A DNA stretch of 6,318 nucleotides from Mycobacterium sp. (GTDB taxonomy: Bacteria > Actinomycetota > Actinomycetes > Mycobacteriales > Mycobacteriaceae). The DNA lies in assembly GCA_018500005.2 (NCBI GenBank), contig JAHBAP020000311.1, forward strand, positions 1 through 6,318, given 5' to 3'. The position numbers were made by a program, and so were the translations under genes. The notes beneath the pieces are model-generated. The model was not told the DNA's origin and searched no databases. It worked only from the letters and a program-made list of their open reading frames with translations. Shown piece after piece: positions 1 to 5,393 of this stretch. How positions within the stretch are numbered: the stretch's first letter is position 1; each line of letters begins with the position of its first letter.

Positions 1-16
1 GACGAATCAGCCGCGG

Positions 17-105
17 CGGAGGCGAGAGGATTTGAACCTCCGGTCCCCTTTAAGGGGGACAACTCATTAGCAGTGAGTCCCATTCGGCCGCTCTGGCACC
101 CCCCC
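17..105 (-). tRNA. tRNA-Ser (anticodon GCT)
   Basis: This tRNA reads serine AGC/AGU codons. On the minus strand it folds as a class II tRNA. The anticodon stem ACTCA/TGAGT encloses loop CTGCTAA with anticodon GCT at 69-71. The long variable arm has a 6-bp stem GTCCCC/GGGGAC, and the T arm GGAGG/CCTCT encloses TTCAAAT. U8-G9 (98-97) fix the 7-nt acceptor strand at 99-105. The discriminator base is G, and the next genomic bases are CCG, so the terminal A is not encoded and must be added by CCA nucleotidyltransferase. The oddity is the 5' acceptor strand, which is seven G (eight with the preceding base). Against the 3' strand CGCCTCC this gives a G3:U70 wobble and a G6/G67 mismatch. A fully paired partner would be GGAGGCG. 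Identity is certain; whether the acceptor stem is normal is open. Confidence 0.95.
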
Positions 106-161
106 CAAACCCACATGGGCGTACCGGAGCCAACCCCCAGCCCCGGGCCCGCCGGTGGATG

Positions 162-191
162 AGCGTACACAGGCGCGGGGAGAGAAGGCAA
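162..191 (-). promoter_or_regulatory. Candidate promoter of tRNA-Ser(GCT)
   Basis: On the minus strand, TTGCCT (191-186, 4 of 6 matches to TTGACA) is followed after 18 bp by TACGCT (167-162), which fits the mycobacterial TANNNT -10 box. Transcription would begin near 154 and give a leader of about 50 nt before the tRNA. The same -10 hexamer occurs before the other tRNA-Ser of the window. It shares the 106-300 intergenic region with the divergent pat promoter. No other clear feature is visible in that region. Confidence 0.4.
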
Positions 192-288
192 AGTTGCGGC
201 CTGCCAGCGTCGAACGTGCACCCACCGCGAGATTCCCAGCCGAATTTCGCAGTGGACGCACAGTCGCCGGAGCCCGGCCGGCCACACC

Positions 289-294
289 TAGACT
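289..294 (+). promoter_or_regulatory. -10 box TAGACT of pat, leaderless
   Basis: TAGACT matches TANNNT and ends six bases before the GTG at 301, so the first transcribed base should be the start codon or lie next to it. No Shine-Dalgarno sequence precedes the GTG. The TAG of the box (289-291) is also an in-frame stop, so the protein cannot start further upstream. No convincing -35 is visible, which is common for mycobacterial promoters. Confidence 0.6.
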
Positions 295-300
295 TGGCCC

Positions 301-1368
301 GTGACCGCCCGCCTGCGCCCGGAGCTCGCTGAACTGCCGGCCTACACCCCCGGCAAGACCGTGCCCGGCGCCATCAAGCTGGCCAGCAACGAGACCGTGC
401 ACGGTCCGCTGCCCGGCGTCCGGGCTGCCATCGAGGCTGCCACCGAGAACATCAACCGCTATCCGGACAACGGCCACGTCGAACTCAAGGAACACTTGGC
501 CGCCTTCCTGAGCACAACCGGGACCCAGGTCCGCACCGACCAGATCGCAGTGGGCTGCGGATCGGTCAGCCTGTGCCAGCAGCTGATCCAGATCACCTGC
601 GCGAGCGGCGATGAGGTGGTGTCCGGCTGGCGCAGCTTCGAGCTGTACCCGCTACAGGTGCGGGTGGCCGGCGCCACTCCGGTGCAGGTGCCGCTGCGCG
701 ATGAAACCTTCGACCTGGACGCGATGCTGGCCGCGGTCACCGACCGCACCCGGTTGATCTTCGTGTGCAACCCGAACAACCCGACCTCGACCGTCGTCGA
801 TCCCGAGGAACTGGACCGGTTCGTCGCCGCCGTGCCGTCCGACATCCTGGTGGTGATCGACGAGGCCTATGTGGAGTACATCCGCGACGGCATGCTTCCC
901 GACAGCCTCGACCTGGCCCGCGAATACCCCAATGTCGTTGTGCTGCGTACCTTTTCGAAGGCCTACGGTCTAGCCGGTCTGCGGGTGGGTTACGCCGTCG
1001 GCGACCCGGAGGTGATCACCGCCCTGGGCAAGGTCTACGTGCCGTTCACCGCCAGCACCATCTCCCAGGCGGCGGCCATCGCCTCGGTGCAAGCCGCCGA
1101 CGAACTACTGGCCCGCACCGACGCGGTGGTGGCCGAACGCAGACGGGTCAGCGCCGAACTGACCGCACTGGGCTATGACCTTCCGCCGTCCCAGGCGAAC
1201 TTCGTATGGCTGCCACTCGGCGAGCGCACAGCGGAATTCGCCGCCCGGGCCGCGGAGGCCAAAGTGCTGGTCCGCCCCTACGGCAACGAAGGGGCCCGGG
1301 TCAGCATCGGGGCGCGGGAGGAGAACGACGCATTCCTGACCTTCGCCGCGGCGTGGATACGACGCTGA
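301..1368 (+). CDS. pat: Aromatic amino acid / histidinol-phosphate-type aminotransferase (Pat/HisC2)
   Basis: This is a cytosolic fold-type I PLP aminotransferase of 355 aa, the normal family length. Visible motifs include CNPNNPT (156-162, containing the PLP-ring Asn), IDEAY with D187 contacting the PLP nitrogen, FSKAYGLAGLR with the Schiff-base lysine K220 and phosphate-binding R228, and R333 in GARVSIG as the likely substrate-carboxylate arginine. The sequence reads very like M. tuberculosis Rv3772, annotated as HisC2 or aromatic aminotransferase Pat, which transfers amino groups between aromatic amino acids and 2-oxoglutarate. Activity on histidinol phosphate cannot be excluded, since Pat and HisC share the active-site frame. 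The GTG start is supported by the in-frame TAG at 289-291 and by the leaderless -10 box. cysK follows after 53 bp with its own Shine-Dalgarno and possible promoter, so co-transcription is possible but not required. Confidence 0.93.
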   Translation: MTARLRPELAELPAYTPGKTVPGAIKLASNETVHGPLPGVRAAIEAATENINRYPDNGHVELKEHLAAFLSTTGTQVRTDQIAVGCGSVSLCQQLIQITCASGDEVVSGWRSFELYPLQVRVAGATPVQVPLRDETFDLDAMLAAVTDRTRLIFVCNPNNPTSTVVDPEELDRFVAAVPSDILVVIDEAYVEYIRDGMLPDSLDLAREYPNVVVLRTFSKAYGLAGLRVGYAVGDPEVITALGKVYVPFTASTISQAAAIASVQAADELLARTDAVVAERRRVSAELTALGYDLPPSQANFVWLPLGERTAEFAARAAEAKVLVRPYGNEGARVSIGAREENDAFLTFAAAWIRR

Positions 1369-1381
1369 CCAACACAACCAC

Positions 1382-1387
1382 TAGCGT
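1382..1387 (+). promoter_or_regulatory. Possible -10 box (TAGCGT) for cysK-cysE
   Basis: TAGCGT in the short pat-cysK gap fits TANNNT and would start a transcript near 1394, leaving a leader of about 28 nt that contains the Shine-Dalgarno at 1407. No -35 match at the usual spacing was found, so read-through from pat is an equally good explanation. Confidence 0.3.
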
Positions 1388-1406
1388 GAAAGCCAGCAAC
1401 AGCCTC

Positions 1407-1412
1407 AGGAGG
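1407..1412 (+). promoter_or_regulatory. Ribosome binding site of cysK
   Basis: A full AGGAGG lies nine bases before GTG 1422. With the in-frame TGA at 1416-1418 it fixes the cysK start. This is one of only two strong Shine-Dalgarno sites in the window; most other genes here look leaderless. Confidence 0.85.
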
Positions 1413-1421
1413 GATTGAGCC

Positions 1422-2357
1422 GTGGGCAGGATCTATGCCAACGTCAGCGAGTTGATCGGCCGCACCCCGCTGGTCCGGCTCAACCGACTGGCGGAAGGGC
1501 TCAACGCCACCGTGGTGGCCAAGCTCGAGTTCTACAACCCCGCCAACAGTGTCAAGGACCGCATCGGTGCAGCGATCATCGACGCCGCCGAAGCGGCCGG
1601 TGAGCTCAAGCCCGGCGGCACCATCGTCGAGGCCACCAGCGGCAACACCGGCATCGCACTGGCCATGGTCGGGGCCGCACGGGGCTATCACGTCATCCTC
1701 ACGATGCCCGAGACCATGTCCACCGAGCGCCGGGTCATGTTGCGGGCCTACGGCGCCGAGATCGTGCTCACCCCGGGCTCGGAGGGGATGGCCGGGGCCG
1801 TCGCCCGGGCCAAGCAGATCATCGCCGAGACCCCGAATGCAATCGCCGCCAACCAGTTCGGCAATCCCGCCAACCCGGCGATCCACGAGAAGACCACCGC
1901 CGAGGAGATCTGGGCCGACACCGACGGCGAGGTCGACATCTTCGTCGCCGGGATCGGCACCGGCGGTACCCTCACCGGGGTCGGCCGGGTGCTGAAGTCC
2001 CGCAAGCCCGGCGTGCAGATCGTCGGTGTGGAGCCCAAGGACTCCCCGCTGCTGACCGAGGGTCAAGCCGGCCCGCACAAGATTCAGGGCATCGGCGCCA
2101 ACTTCGTGCCCGAGGTCCTGGACCGGGAAATCTACGACGAGATCATCGACGTCGAACTCGACGACGCCGTGCGAGTCGGCCGTGAACTGGGCACCGAGGA
2201 GGGCATCCTCGGCGGCATCTCCTCCGGCGCGATCATCTGGGCCGCGCTGGAACTCGCCAAGCGCCCCGAGAACGCCGGCAAGCTGATCGTCGCGGTGGTC
2301 TGCGACTACGGCGAGCGTTACATCTCCACTGTGCTCTTCGACGACATCCGCGAATGA
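1422..2357 (+). CDS. cysK: Cysteine synthase A (O-acetylserine sulfhydrylase)
   Basis: It makes L-cysteine from O-acetyl-L-serine and sulfide in the cytosol, using PLP. The protein has 311 aa, the normal length for CysK. Family landmarks are [10 protein letters not shown] near the N-terminus, NSVKDR with the PLP lysine K45, the substrate-binding loop TSGNTG (72-77), the phosphate loop GTGGT (179-183), GISSGA (265-270) whose S267 should bond the PLP nitrogen, and [10 protein letters not shown] near the C-terminus. The GERY motif is preceded by CDY, where CysK1 as I recall it has PDF, so C294 is a small departure close to the active-site end. The start is GTG behind AGGAGG. The stop overlaps the cysE start (ATGA), making an operon in which the partner enzyme supplies the substrate. 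A cystathionine beta-synthase or CysM assignment is less likely, because the sequence is closest to CysK1 and cysE is adjacent. Confidence 0.95.
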   Translation: MGRIYANVSELIGRTPLVRLNRLAEGLNATVVAKLEFYNPANSVKDRIGAAIIDAAEAAGELKPGGTIVEATSGNTGIALAMVGAARGYHVILTMPETMSTERRVMLRAYGAEIVLTPGSEGMAGAVARAKQIIAETPNAIAANQFGNPANPAIHEKTTAEEIWADTDGEVDIFVAGIGTGGTLTGVGRVLKSRKPGVQIVGVEPKDSPLLTEGQAGPHKIQGIGANFVPEVLDREIYDEIIDVELDDAVRVGRELGTEEGILGGISSGAIIWAALELAKRPENAGKLIVAVVCDYGERYISTVLFDDIRE

Positions 2358-2938
2358 CTGTGCTGGCCAGGGTTCGCGAGGACCTGCGCAACGCACGTTC
2401 CCACGGTCCCGCAGCCCGCGGGGACGTCGAGAACGCCCTGGTCTACTCAGGCCTGCATGCAATCTGGTCGCACCGCCTGGCCCACCGCCTATGGTCGGTC
2501 CCGGTACTGCGCGGGGTGGCACGGGTCCTCAGTCAGTTCACCCGCTTCCTGACCGGCATCGAGATCCACCCAGGAGCCACCATCGGCCGGCGGTTCTTCA
2601 TCGATCACGGCATGGGTGTTGTGATCGGCGAGACCACCGAGATCGGCGACGACGTGATGCTGTATCACGGGGTGACCCTCGGCGGACGCTCCCTGGAGCA
2701 CGGCAAGCGCCACCCAACCGTCGGCAACCGGGTAACCATCGGCGCCGGGGCCAAGGTGCTCGGTCCGGTCACGATCGGCGACGACAGCGCCGTCGGCGCC
2801 AATGCCGTTGTCACCCATGATGTTCCGCCCGAGTCGATCGCCACCGGTATCCCGGCGGTGGTGCGGTCGCGCAGCGATGGGCAGCGTGAGCCGCTGGTAG
2901 ACCCCACCTGCTACATCGACCCGGCGATGTACATCTGA
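2354..2938 (+). CDS. cysE: Serine O-acetyltransferase
   Basis: It acetylates L-serine with acetyl-CoA to form O-acetylserine, the committed step of cysteine synthesis and the substrate of the preceding gene's product. At 194 aa this is a short-form CysE. A helical N-terminal part (about 1-66) precedes a left-handed beta-helix of hexapeptide repeats from about 68 to 170 ([38 protein letters not shown]). Expected active-site residues are present: D84-H85 in FIDHGMG and H105 in [15 protein letters not shown] (118-124) is the usual acetyl-CoA-side loop. The chain ends DPAMYI; a C-terminal Ile is the residue that other CysE proteins insert into the CysK active site to form the cysteine synthase complex. 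The ATG overlaps the cysK stop (ATGA) and no strong Shine-Dalgarno precedes it, so translational coupling is likely. Confidence 0.95.
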   Translation: MTVLARVREDLRNARSHGPAARGDVENALVYSGLHAIWSHRLAHRLWSVPVLRGVARVLSQFTRFLTGIEIHPGATIGRRFFIDHGMGVVIGETTEIGDDVMLYHGVTLGGRSLEHGKRHPTVGNRVTIGAGAKVLGPVTIGDDSAVGANAVVTHDVPPESIATGIPAVVRSRSDGQREPLVDPTCYIDPAMYI

Positions 2939-2948
2939 TTCCGGCCAG

Positions 2949-2954
2949 TAACTT
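2949..2954 (+). promoter_or_regulatory. -10 box TAACTT of echA21, leaderless
   Basis: TAACTT lies seven bases before ATG 2962, in the 23-bp gap after cysE. The spacing predicts that transcription begins at or beside the ATG. The alternative TTG start at 2953 would fall inside this box, which argues for the ATG. Confidence 0.55.
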
Positions 2955-2961
2955 GGTTGCC

Positions 2962-3789
2962 ATGAGCAGCTACGAATCCCTCGCCGTCGAGATCAAGGAC
3001 AACGTCGCCCAGGTCACCCTGCTGGGACCTGGCAAGGGCAACGCCATGGGCCCGGCGTTCTGGTCCGAGGTGCCCGTGGTGTTCGCCGAACTCGACGCTG
3101 ACCCCGAGGTCCGCGCCATCGTGCTGGCCGGATCGGGTAAGCACTTCTGCTACGGCCTGGACCTGCTCGCGATGGGTGGCATGCTGCCCTCGGTCGACGG
3201 CGGCGGGAAGGAGGCGTCCGCGGGCCCGCGCGCGAAGTTCCACACCGAACTCAAGCGACTGCAGGCCTCGATCAGCGCGGTCGCCGACTGCCGGACCCCG
3301 ACGATCGCGGCGATTCAGGGGTGGTGCATCGGCGGCGGGGTCGATCTGATCAGCGCGGTGGATATCCGCTACGCGAGCGCCGACGCCAAGTTCTCGGTGC
3401 GCGAGGTGAAACTGGCGATCGTCGCCGACGTGGGCAGCCTGGCCCGGCTGCCCTACATCCTTTCCGATGGACACCTGCGGGAGTTGGCGCTGACCGGCAA
3501 GGACATCGACGCCACCCGGGCCGAGAGGATCGGTCTGGTCAACGAGGTGTTCCCGGACGCCGAGGCGGCACTGGCCGCCGCGCACGCCACGGCCGCGGAG
3601 ATCGCGGCCAACTCGCCGTTGACCGTGCGCGGGATCAAGTACGTGCTGGACGAGCAGCGCATCGACCAGGTGGCGTCCAGCCTTCGCTATGTGGCGGCAT
3701 GGAATGCGGCCTTCCTACCCTCGAGGGATCTCAAGGAGGCGGTCAGCGCGATGTTCGAGAAGCGATCGCCGAACTTCACAGGGGACTAG
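2962..3789 (+). CDS. echA21: Crotonase-family protein, probable dienoyl-CoA isomerase (EchA21-like)
   Basis: This is a 275-aa enoyl-CoA hydratase/isomerase (crotonase fold) protein acting on acyl-CoA thioesters, presumably in fatty acid or sterol-type beta-oxidation. Oxyanion-hole segments are seen at GSGKHFCYGLDL (57-68) and in the CIGGGVDLISAVDIRY block (122-137). The residues D128 (GGGVD), E148 (VREVK) and D156 (ADVG) have the same 20- and 8-residue spacing as Asp176, Glu196 and Asp204 of rat ECH1. They sit in nearly the same local sequence, so delta3,5-delta2,4-dienoyl-CoA isomerase activity is the better guess. It closely resembles M. tuberculosis Rv3774. ATG 2962 is chosen over TTG 2953 because of the leaderless -10 spacing. 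The upstream operon ends only 23 bp away, so some read-through from cysE is possible. Confidence 0.9.
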   Translation: MSSYESLAVEIKDNVAQVTLLGPGKGNAMGPAFWSEVPVVFAELDADPEVRAIVLAGSGKHFCYGLDLLAMGGMLPSVDGGGKEASAGPRAKFHTELKRLQASISAVADCRTPTIAAIQGWCIGGGVDLISAVDIRYASADAKFSVREVKLAIVADVGSLARLPYILSDGHLRELALTGKDIDATRAERIGLVNEVFPDAEAALAAAHATAAEIAANSPLTVRGIKYVLDEQRIDQVASSLRYVAAWNAAFLPSRDLKEAVSAMFEKRSPNFTGD

Positions 3790-3821
3790 CGCAACCGAGG
3801 CGGTCCTCAGGTCAGGGCGGC

Positions 3822-3827
3822 TACCGT
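3822..3827 (+). promoter_or_regulatory. -10 box TACCGT of the small membrane protein gene
   Basis: TACCGT is seven bases before ATG 3835, the same spacing as at the other apparent leaderless starts here. A partial Shine-Dalgarno-like AAGG directly abuts the ATG, too close to work as one. Confidence 0.5.
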
Positions 3828-3834
3828 CGCAAGG

Positions 3835-4209
3835 ATGACGAACCACTCGCCAGAGCAAATCCAGTCGGCCCGGCACACGAACCGCTGGCCCTGGTTTCTG
3901 GGCATCCTCGGCGGCCTGAGCCTGATCGGTGCCGGGGTCGCGTTCGTGGCGATGCTGCCGCTGGGTATGGCCACCGATCCGTGCCACGGTGACGGCGGAC
4001 CCGACCGGGTGTGCCGGCTGACGGCCGCAGGTCAGAACCTTCTGGTGATGATTCCCTGGATCGTCCTGATCGGGGCCCTGGCGTCGGCGCTGGTGTCGGC
4101 AGCCGTGCTGGCCAAGCGCAGGATTTCCCCGTTGTACGGGCTGATCTTCTGGGTCATCGGCGGGGTTCTCACCGCGGTTGTCGCCAACGAGATCGCCTAT
4201 CTCATCTGA
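3835..4209 (+). CDS. Small membrane protein, three predicted transmembrane helices, unknown function
   Basis: This is a 124-aa protein I do not recognise. A polar, His/Gln-containing N-terminus (1-18) is followed by hydrophobic segments at about 19-44, 67-93 and 98-122, the last ending at the C-terminus. The loop between helices 1 and 2 carries two cysteines, C50 and C60, in a Gly/Asp-rich stretch (DPCHGDGGPDRVC). The basic AKRRIS turn between helices 2 and 3 suggests a cytoplasmic side there, which puts the Cys loop outside, where a disulfide is plausible. It begins 45 bp after echA21 with its own predicted leaderless promoter and ends 28 bp from the convergent secreted-protein gene. The hydrophobic pattern is absent in the competing antisense frame, which supports this frame as the real one. 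Confidence 0.75.
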   Translation: MTNHSPEQIQSARHTNRWPWFLGILGGLSLIGAGVAFVAMLPLGMATDPCHGDGGPDRVCRLTAAGQNLLVMIPWIVLIGALASALVSAAVLAKRRISPLYGLIFWVIGGVLTAVVANEIAYLI

Positions 4210-4219
4210 ACTGAAGGCA

Positions 4220-4248
4220 ACCCGGCATGCTCTGTCATCAGCCCGGGT
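4220..4248. terminator. Possible bidirectional hairpin between convergent genes
   Basis: ACCCGG (4220-4225) and CCGGGT (4243-4248) form a 6-bp GC-rich stem with a 17-nt loop, spanning the gap and the last codons of the minus-strand gene. There is no T-tract on either side, so it is not a classical intrinsic terminator. Its place between two convergent stops is the main support. Confidence 0.2.
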
Positions 4249-4684
4249 ACCAACTTTGCGGGCCGTAATATCCAGGCGGGAGAGGACCTCCAAGCGCCTG
4301 TCCCGGAAAGCAGACGGCATTGTCTCCCCACCAACATGGCGGCCATGGAGCGGGAGGCGGCGGCAGGGGCGGATACGCCAGTCCGACGGGTGGCGCCGGA
4401 GGTGCCGGGCATGGCGAGTACTGAAGGTGGAACAACCCTGCGCTCGCGTCGCCCGGAGGTGGTGACGGCTCGCCCGGAGGTTCCCAGGGCGGCCAGCATT
4501 TAGGAAATGCATTCGGCCACAACCATGCTGCGAACGGGATGGGCGGCGGTGGCATCGGCGGGTCGTCCGGTGCCGGCTCGCCCGGTGACGGAGGCGGTGG
4601 TTCGGCCATCGCCAAATCCGCACCGACAAGCGGAACGATCGCGCCGACAATGATCGCCGCAAGAGTTCTCATCCGGTTACCCAT
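4238..4684 (-). CDS. Secreted proline/tryptophan-rich protein with four cysteines, unknown function
   Basis: This is a 148-aa protein I do not recognise. The N-terminus MGNRMR followed by a hydrophobic core (about 7-24) and AMA before E28 is a good Sec signal peptide, predicting cleavage after A27. By my count the mature 121 residues hold about 45 prolines, mainly in short runs (PPPP, PPPPIP, PPLPPPP), eight Trp, and four Cys at 63, 92, 117 and 125. Few charged residues remain after the first 15. Tyr/Trp/Pro repeats at the end (GYYGPQSWYPG) add to a low-complexity, probably extended and partly disulfide-bonded exported protein. The start is fixed by AGGAGG eight bases upstream. It lies 32 bp behind tRNA-Ser(TGA) on the same strand. 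The signal peptide and ribosome site argue that it is a real gene despite its biased composition. Confidence 0.75.
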   Translation of the reverse strand: MGNRMRTLAAIIVGAIVPLVGADLAMAEPPPPSPGEPAPDDPPMPPPPIPFAAWLWPNAFPKCWPPWEPPGEPSPPPGDASAGLFHLQYSPCPAPPAPPVGLAYPPLPPPPAPWPPCWWGDNAVCFPGQALGGPLPPGYYGPQSWYPG

Positions 4685-4692
4685 GCCGGTCT

Positions 4693-4698
4693 CCTCCT
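4693..4698 (-). promoter_or_regulatory. Ribosome binding site of the secreted protein gene
   Basis: AGGAGG on the minus strand, eight bases before the ATG at 4684. It fixes the start, and hence the MGNRMR n-region of the signal peptide, and shows that this gene has a leader, unlike its leaderless neighbours. Confidence 0.8.
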
Positions 4699-4716
4699 GG
4701 TCATAGCGCGCTGACC
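4699..4716 (-). other. Short inverted repeat flush with the tRNA 3' end
   Basis: GGTCA and TGACC (5 bp, 8-nt loop whose bases are part of AGCGCGCT, itself a palindrome) start immediately after the encoded CCA of tRNA-Ser(TGA). No T-tract follows, so termination is doubtful. It could instead mark a processing site between the tRNA and the mRNA of the secreted protein. Confidence 0.25.
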
Positions 4717-4806
4717 TGGCGGTGGCGGAGGGATTTGAACCCCCGGACGGTGTTAGCCGTCTCTCGCTTTCAAGGCGAGTGCATTAGGCCGCTCTGCCAC
4801 GCCACC
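4717..4806 (-). tRNA. tRNA-Ser (anticodon TGA)
   Basis: This class II serine tRNA reads UCA, and other UCN codons by wobble. The acceptor stem GGTGGCG/CGCCACC is fully paired. Anticodon stem CTCGC/GCGAG encloses CTTGAAA with anticodon TGA at 4770-4772. The variable arm has the 5-bp stem GACGG/CCGTC, and the T arm GGGGG/CCCTC encloses TTCAAAT. The discriminator is G (4720) and the CCA end is encoded (4719-4717), unlike the other tRNA-Ser of the window. It lies 32 bp after marR and 32 bp before the secreted-protein gene, all on the same strand. Confidence 0.97.
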
Positions 4807-4813
4807 GTCGGCA

Positions 4814-4842
4814 AGCGTAGCGCGCGGGCGCGACCATCTCAG
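4814..4842 (-). promoter_or_regulatory. Candidate promoter of tRNA-Ser(TGA)
   Basis: On the minus strand CTGAGA (4842-4837, 4 of 6 matches to TTGACA) is followed after 17 bp by TACGCT (4819-4814). The box ends seven bases before the mature tRNA 5' end, so the transcript would begin at or next to the tRNA with little or no 5' leader. The -35 overlaps the marR stop codon. Confidence 0.45.
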
Positions 4843-5366
4843 GCCCGGGCAACCCTGCCGTTAGGACTGCGGCCGTTGGTGTTGGTGGGCCTCATCCCCT
4901 CGCTGATCCGGCGGCAGTTCTCCCCCAGCGCCGCCATCTGCTGGCGCGTCAGCGGTGCCAGGAACCGCTGTCGCACCGCCGCGGAGTAGGTCACGAGCGC
5001 CTCGGACACCAATTCCCGCCCGAGATCGGTGATGCTGGCCAACACACCGCGCCCGTCCTCAGGGCTGGCCTCACGGCGGACCAGACCGTTCTGCTCCAGC
5101 CGACGGATCTGACGGGTTACCCGACTCGGCAGGGACAACAACTGCTCGGCGAGGTCACCCATCCGGGCCGACCCGGTCTCGGAGCGCCGCAGTATGTCCA
5201 ACAACCGCACGTCGACCAGGGTCAGCTTGAACTCCTCGGACAATGTCCGGTTAAGGGACCCGTAGACCCTCAGCGCGGCATCCAGAAAGTTTTCCCATGC
5301 CCGCTGCTCGGCGTTATCCAAGTCCGGCATCGCGCTAGCTGTTCGTCCCCCGACGGTCCCACCCAT
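4839..5366 (-). CDS. MarR-family winged-helix transcriptional regulator
   Basis: This is a cytosolic DNA-binding regulator, probably a dimer. From the ATG at 5366 it has 175 aa. Long helices flank a winged helix-turn-helix: SARMGDLAEQLL (66-77) as the HTH support helix, SRVTRQIRRLEQNGLV (81-96) as the recognition helix, and a wing with ASPEDGRGVLASIT (100-113) that has the typical D-x-R/G tip (D104, R106). The C-terminal tail is polar and disordered-looking. The start is uncertain. ATG 5366 is seven bases after a TACCAT -10 box, ATG 5375 lies inside that box, and ATG 5330 (MPDLDNAEQ) is where the conserved part begins. The gene is divergent from a quinone oxidoreductase, so that gene and marR itself are the obvious targets. 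The ligand is unknown; MarR proteins in such pairs often sense phenolics, quinones or oxidants. Confidence 0.9.
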   Translation of the reverse strand: MGGTVGGRTASAMPDLDNAEQRAWENFLDAALRVYGSLNRTLSEEFKLTLVDVRLLDILRRSETGSARMGDLAEQLLSLPSRVTRQIRRLEQNGLVRREASPEDGRGVLASITDLGRELVSEALVTYSAAVRQRFLAPLTRQQMAALGENCRRISEGMRPTNTNGRSPNGRVARA

Positions 5367-5373
5367 GGCGGAC

Positions 5374-5379
5374 ATGGTA
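5374..5379 (-). promoter_or_regulatory. Candidate -10 box TACCAT of marR
   Basis: TACCAT on the minus strand, seven bases before ATG 5366, the spacing of leaderless starts elsewhere in this window. It contains the alternative ATG 5375, so only one of the two can be right. The corresponding -35 position (about 5397-5402) falls in the first of the tandem 9-bp repeats and does not match TTGACA. Confidence 0.4.
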
Positions 5380-5393
5380 GAGGATTTGGTCCC

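Noticed and set aside
266..278. Hairpin GCCGG-agc-CCGGC upstream of the pat -10 box
   Set aside because: A 5-bp GC-only stem is expected by chance at this base composition and lies where the -35 would be. There is no further symmetry or T-tract.
1278..2522. Long minus-strand open frame (414 codons) opposite cysK and cysE
   Set aside because: It lies antisense to two well-supported enzymes. Its Gly/Asp/Arg-rich composition is what the reverse complement of GC-rich coding sequence gives, and no domain or ribosome site is seen.
2953..2961. TTG start three codons upstream for echA21
   Set aside because: It overlaps the predicted -10 box TAACTT, has no ribosome site, and the family match begins after the ATG at 2962.
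2911..3585. Minus-strand open frame opposite echA21
   Set aside because: It is antisense to a conserved crotonase gene and has no recognisable features of its own.
3715..4662. Minus-strand open frame of 315 codons covering the membrane and secreted protein genes
   Set aside because: It is extremely Arg/His-rich with no motif. The alternative frames have a signal peptide, helices and a Shine-Dalgarno, so this one is a shadow.
17..4806. tRNA genes as possible integration sites of a genomic island
   Set aside because: No integrase, no second copy of a tRNA 3' end and no change in composition is seen between or beside the two tRNAs; the genes in between are housekeeping or small chromosomal genes.
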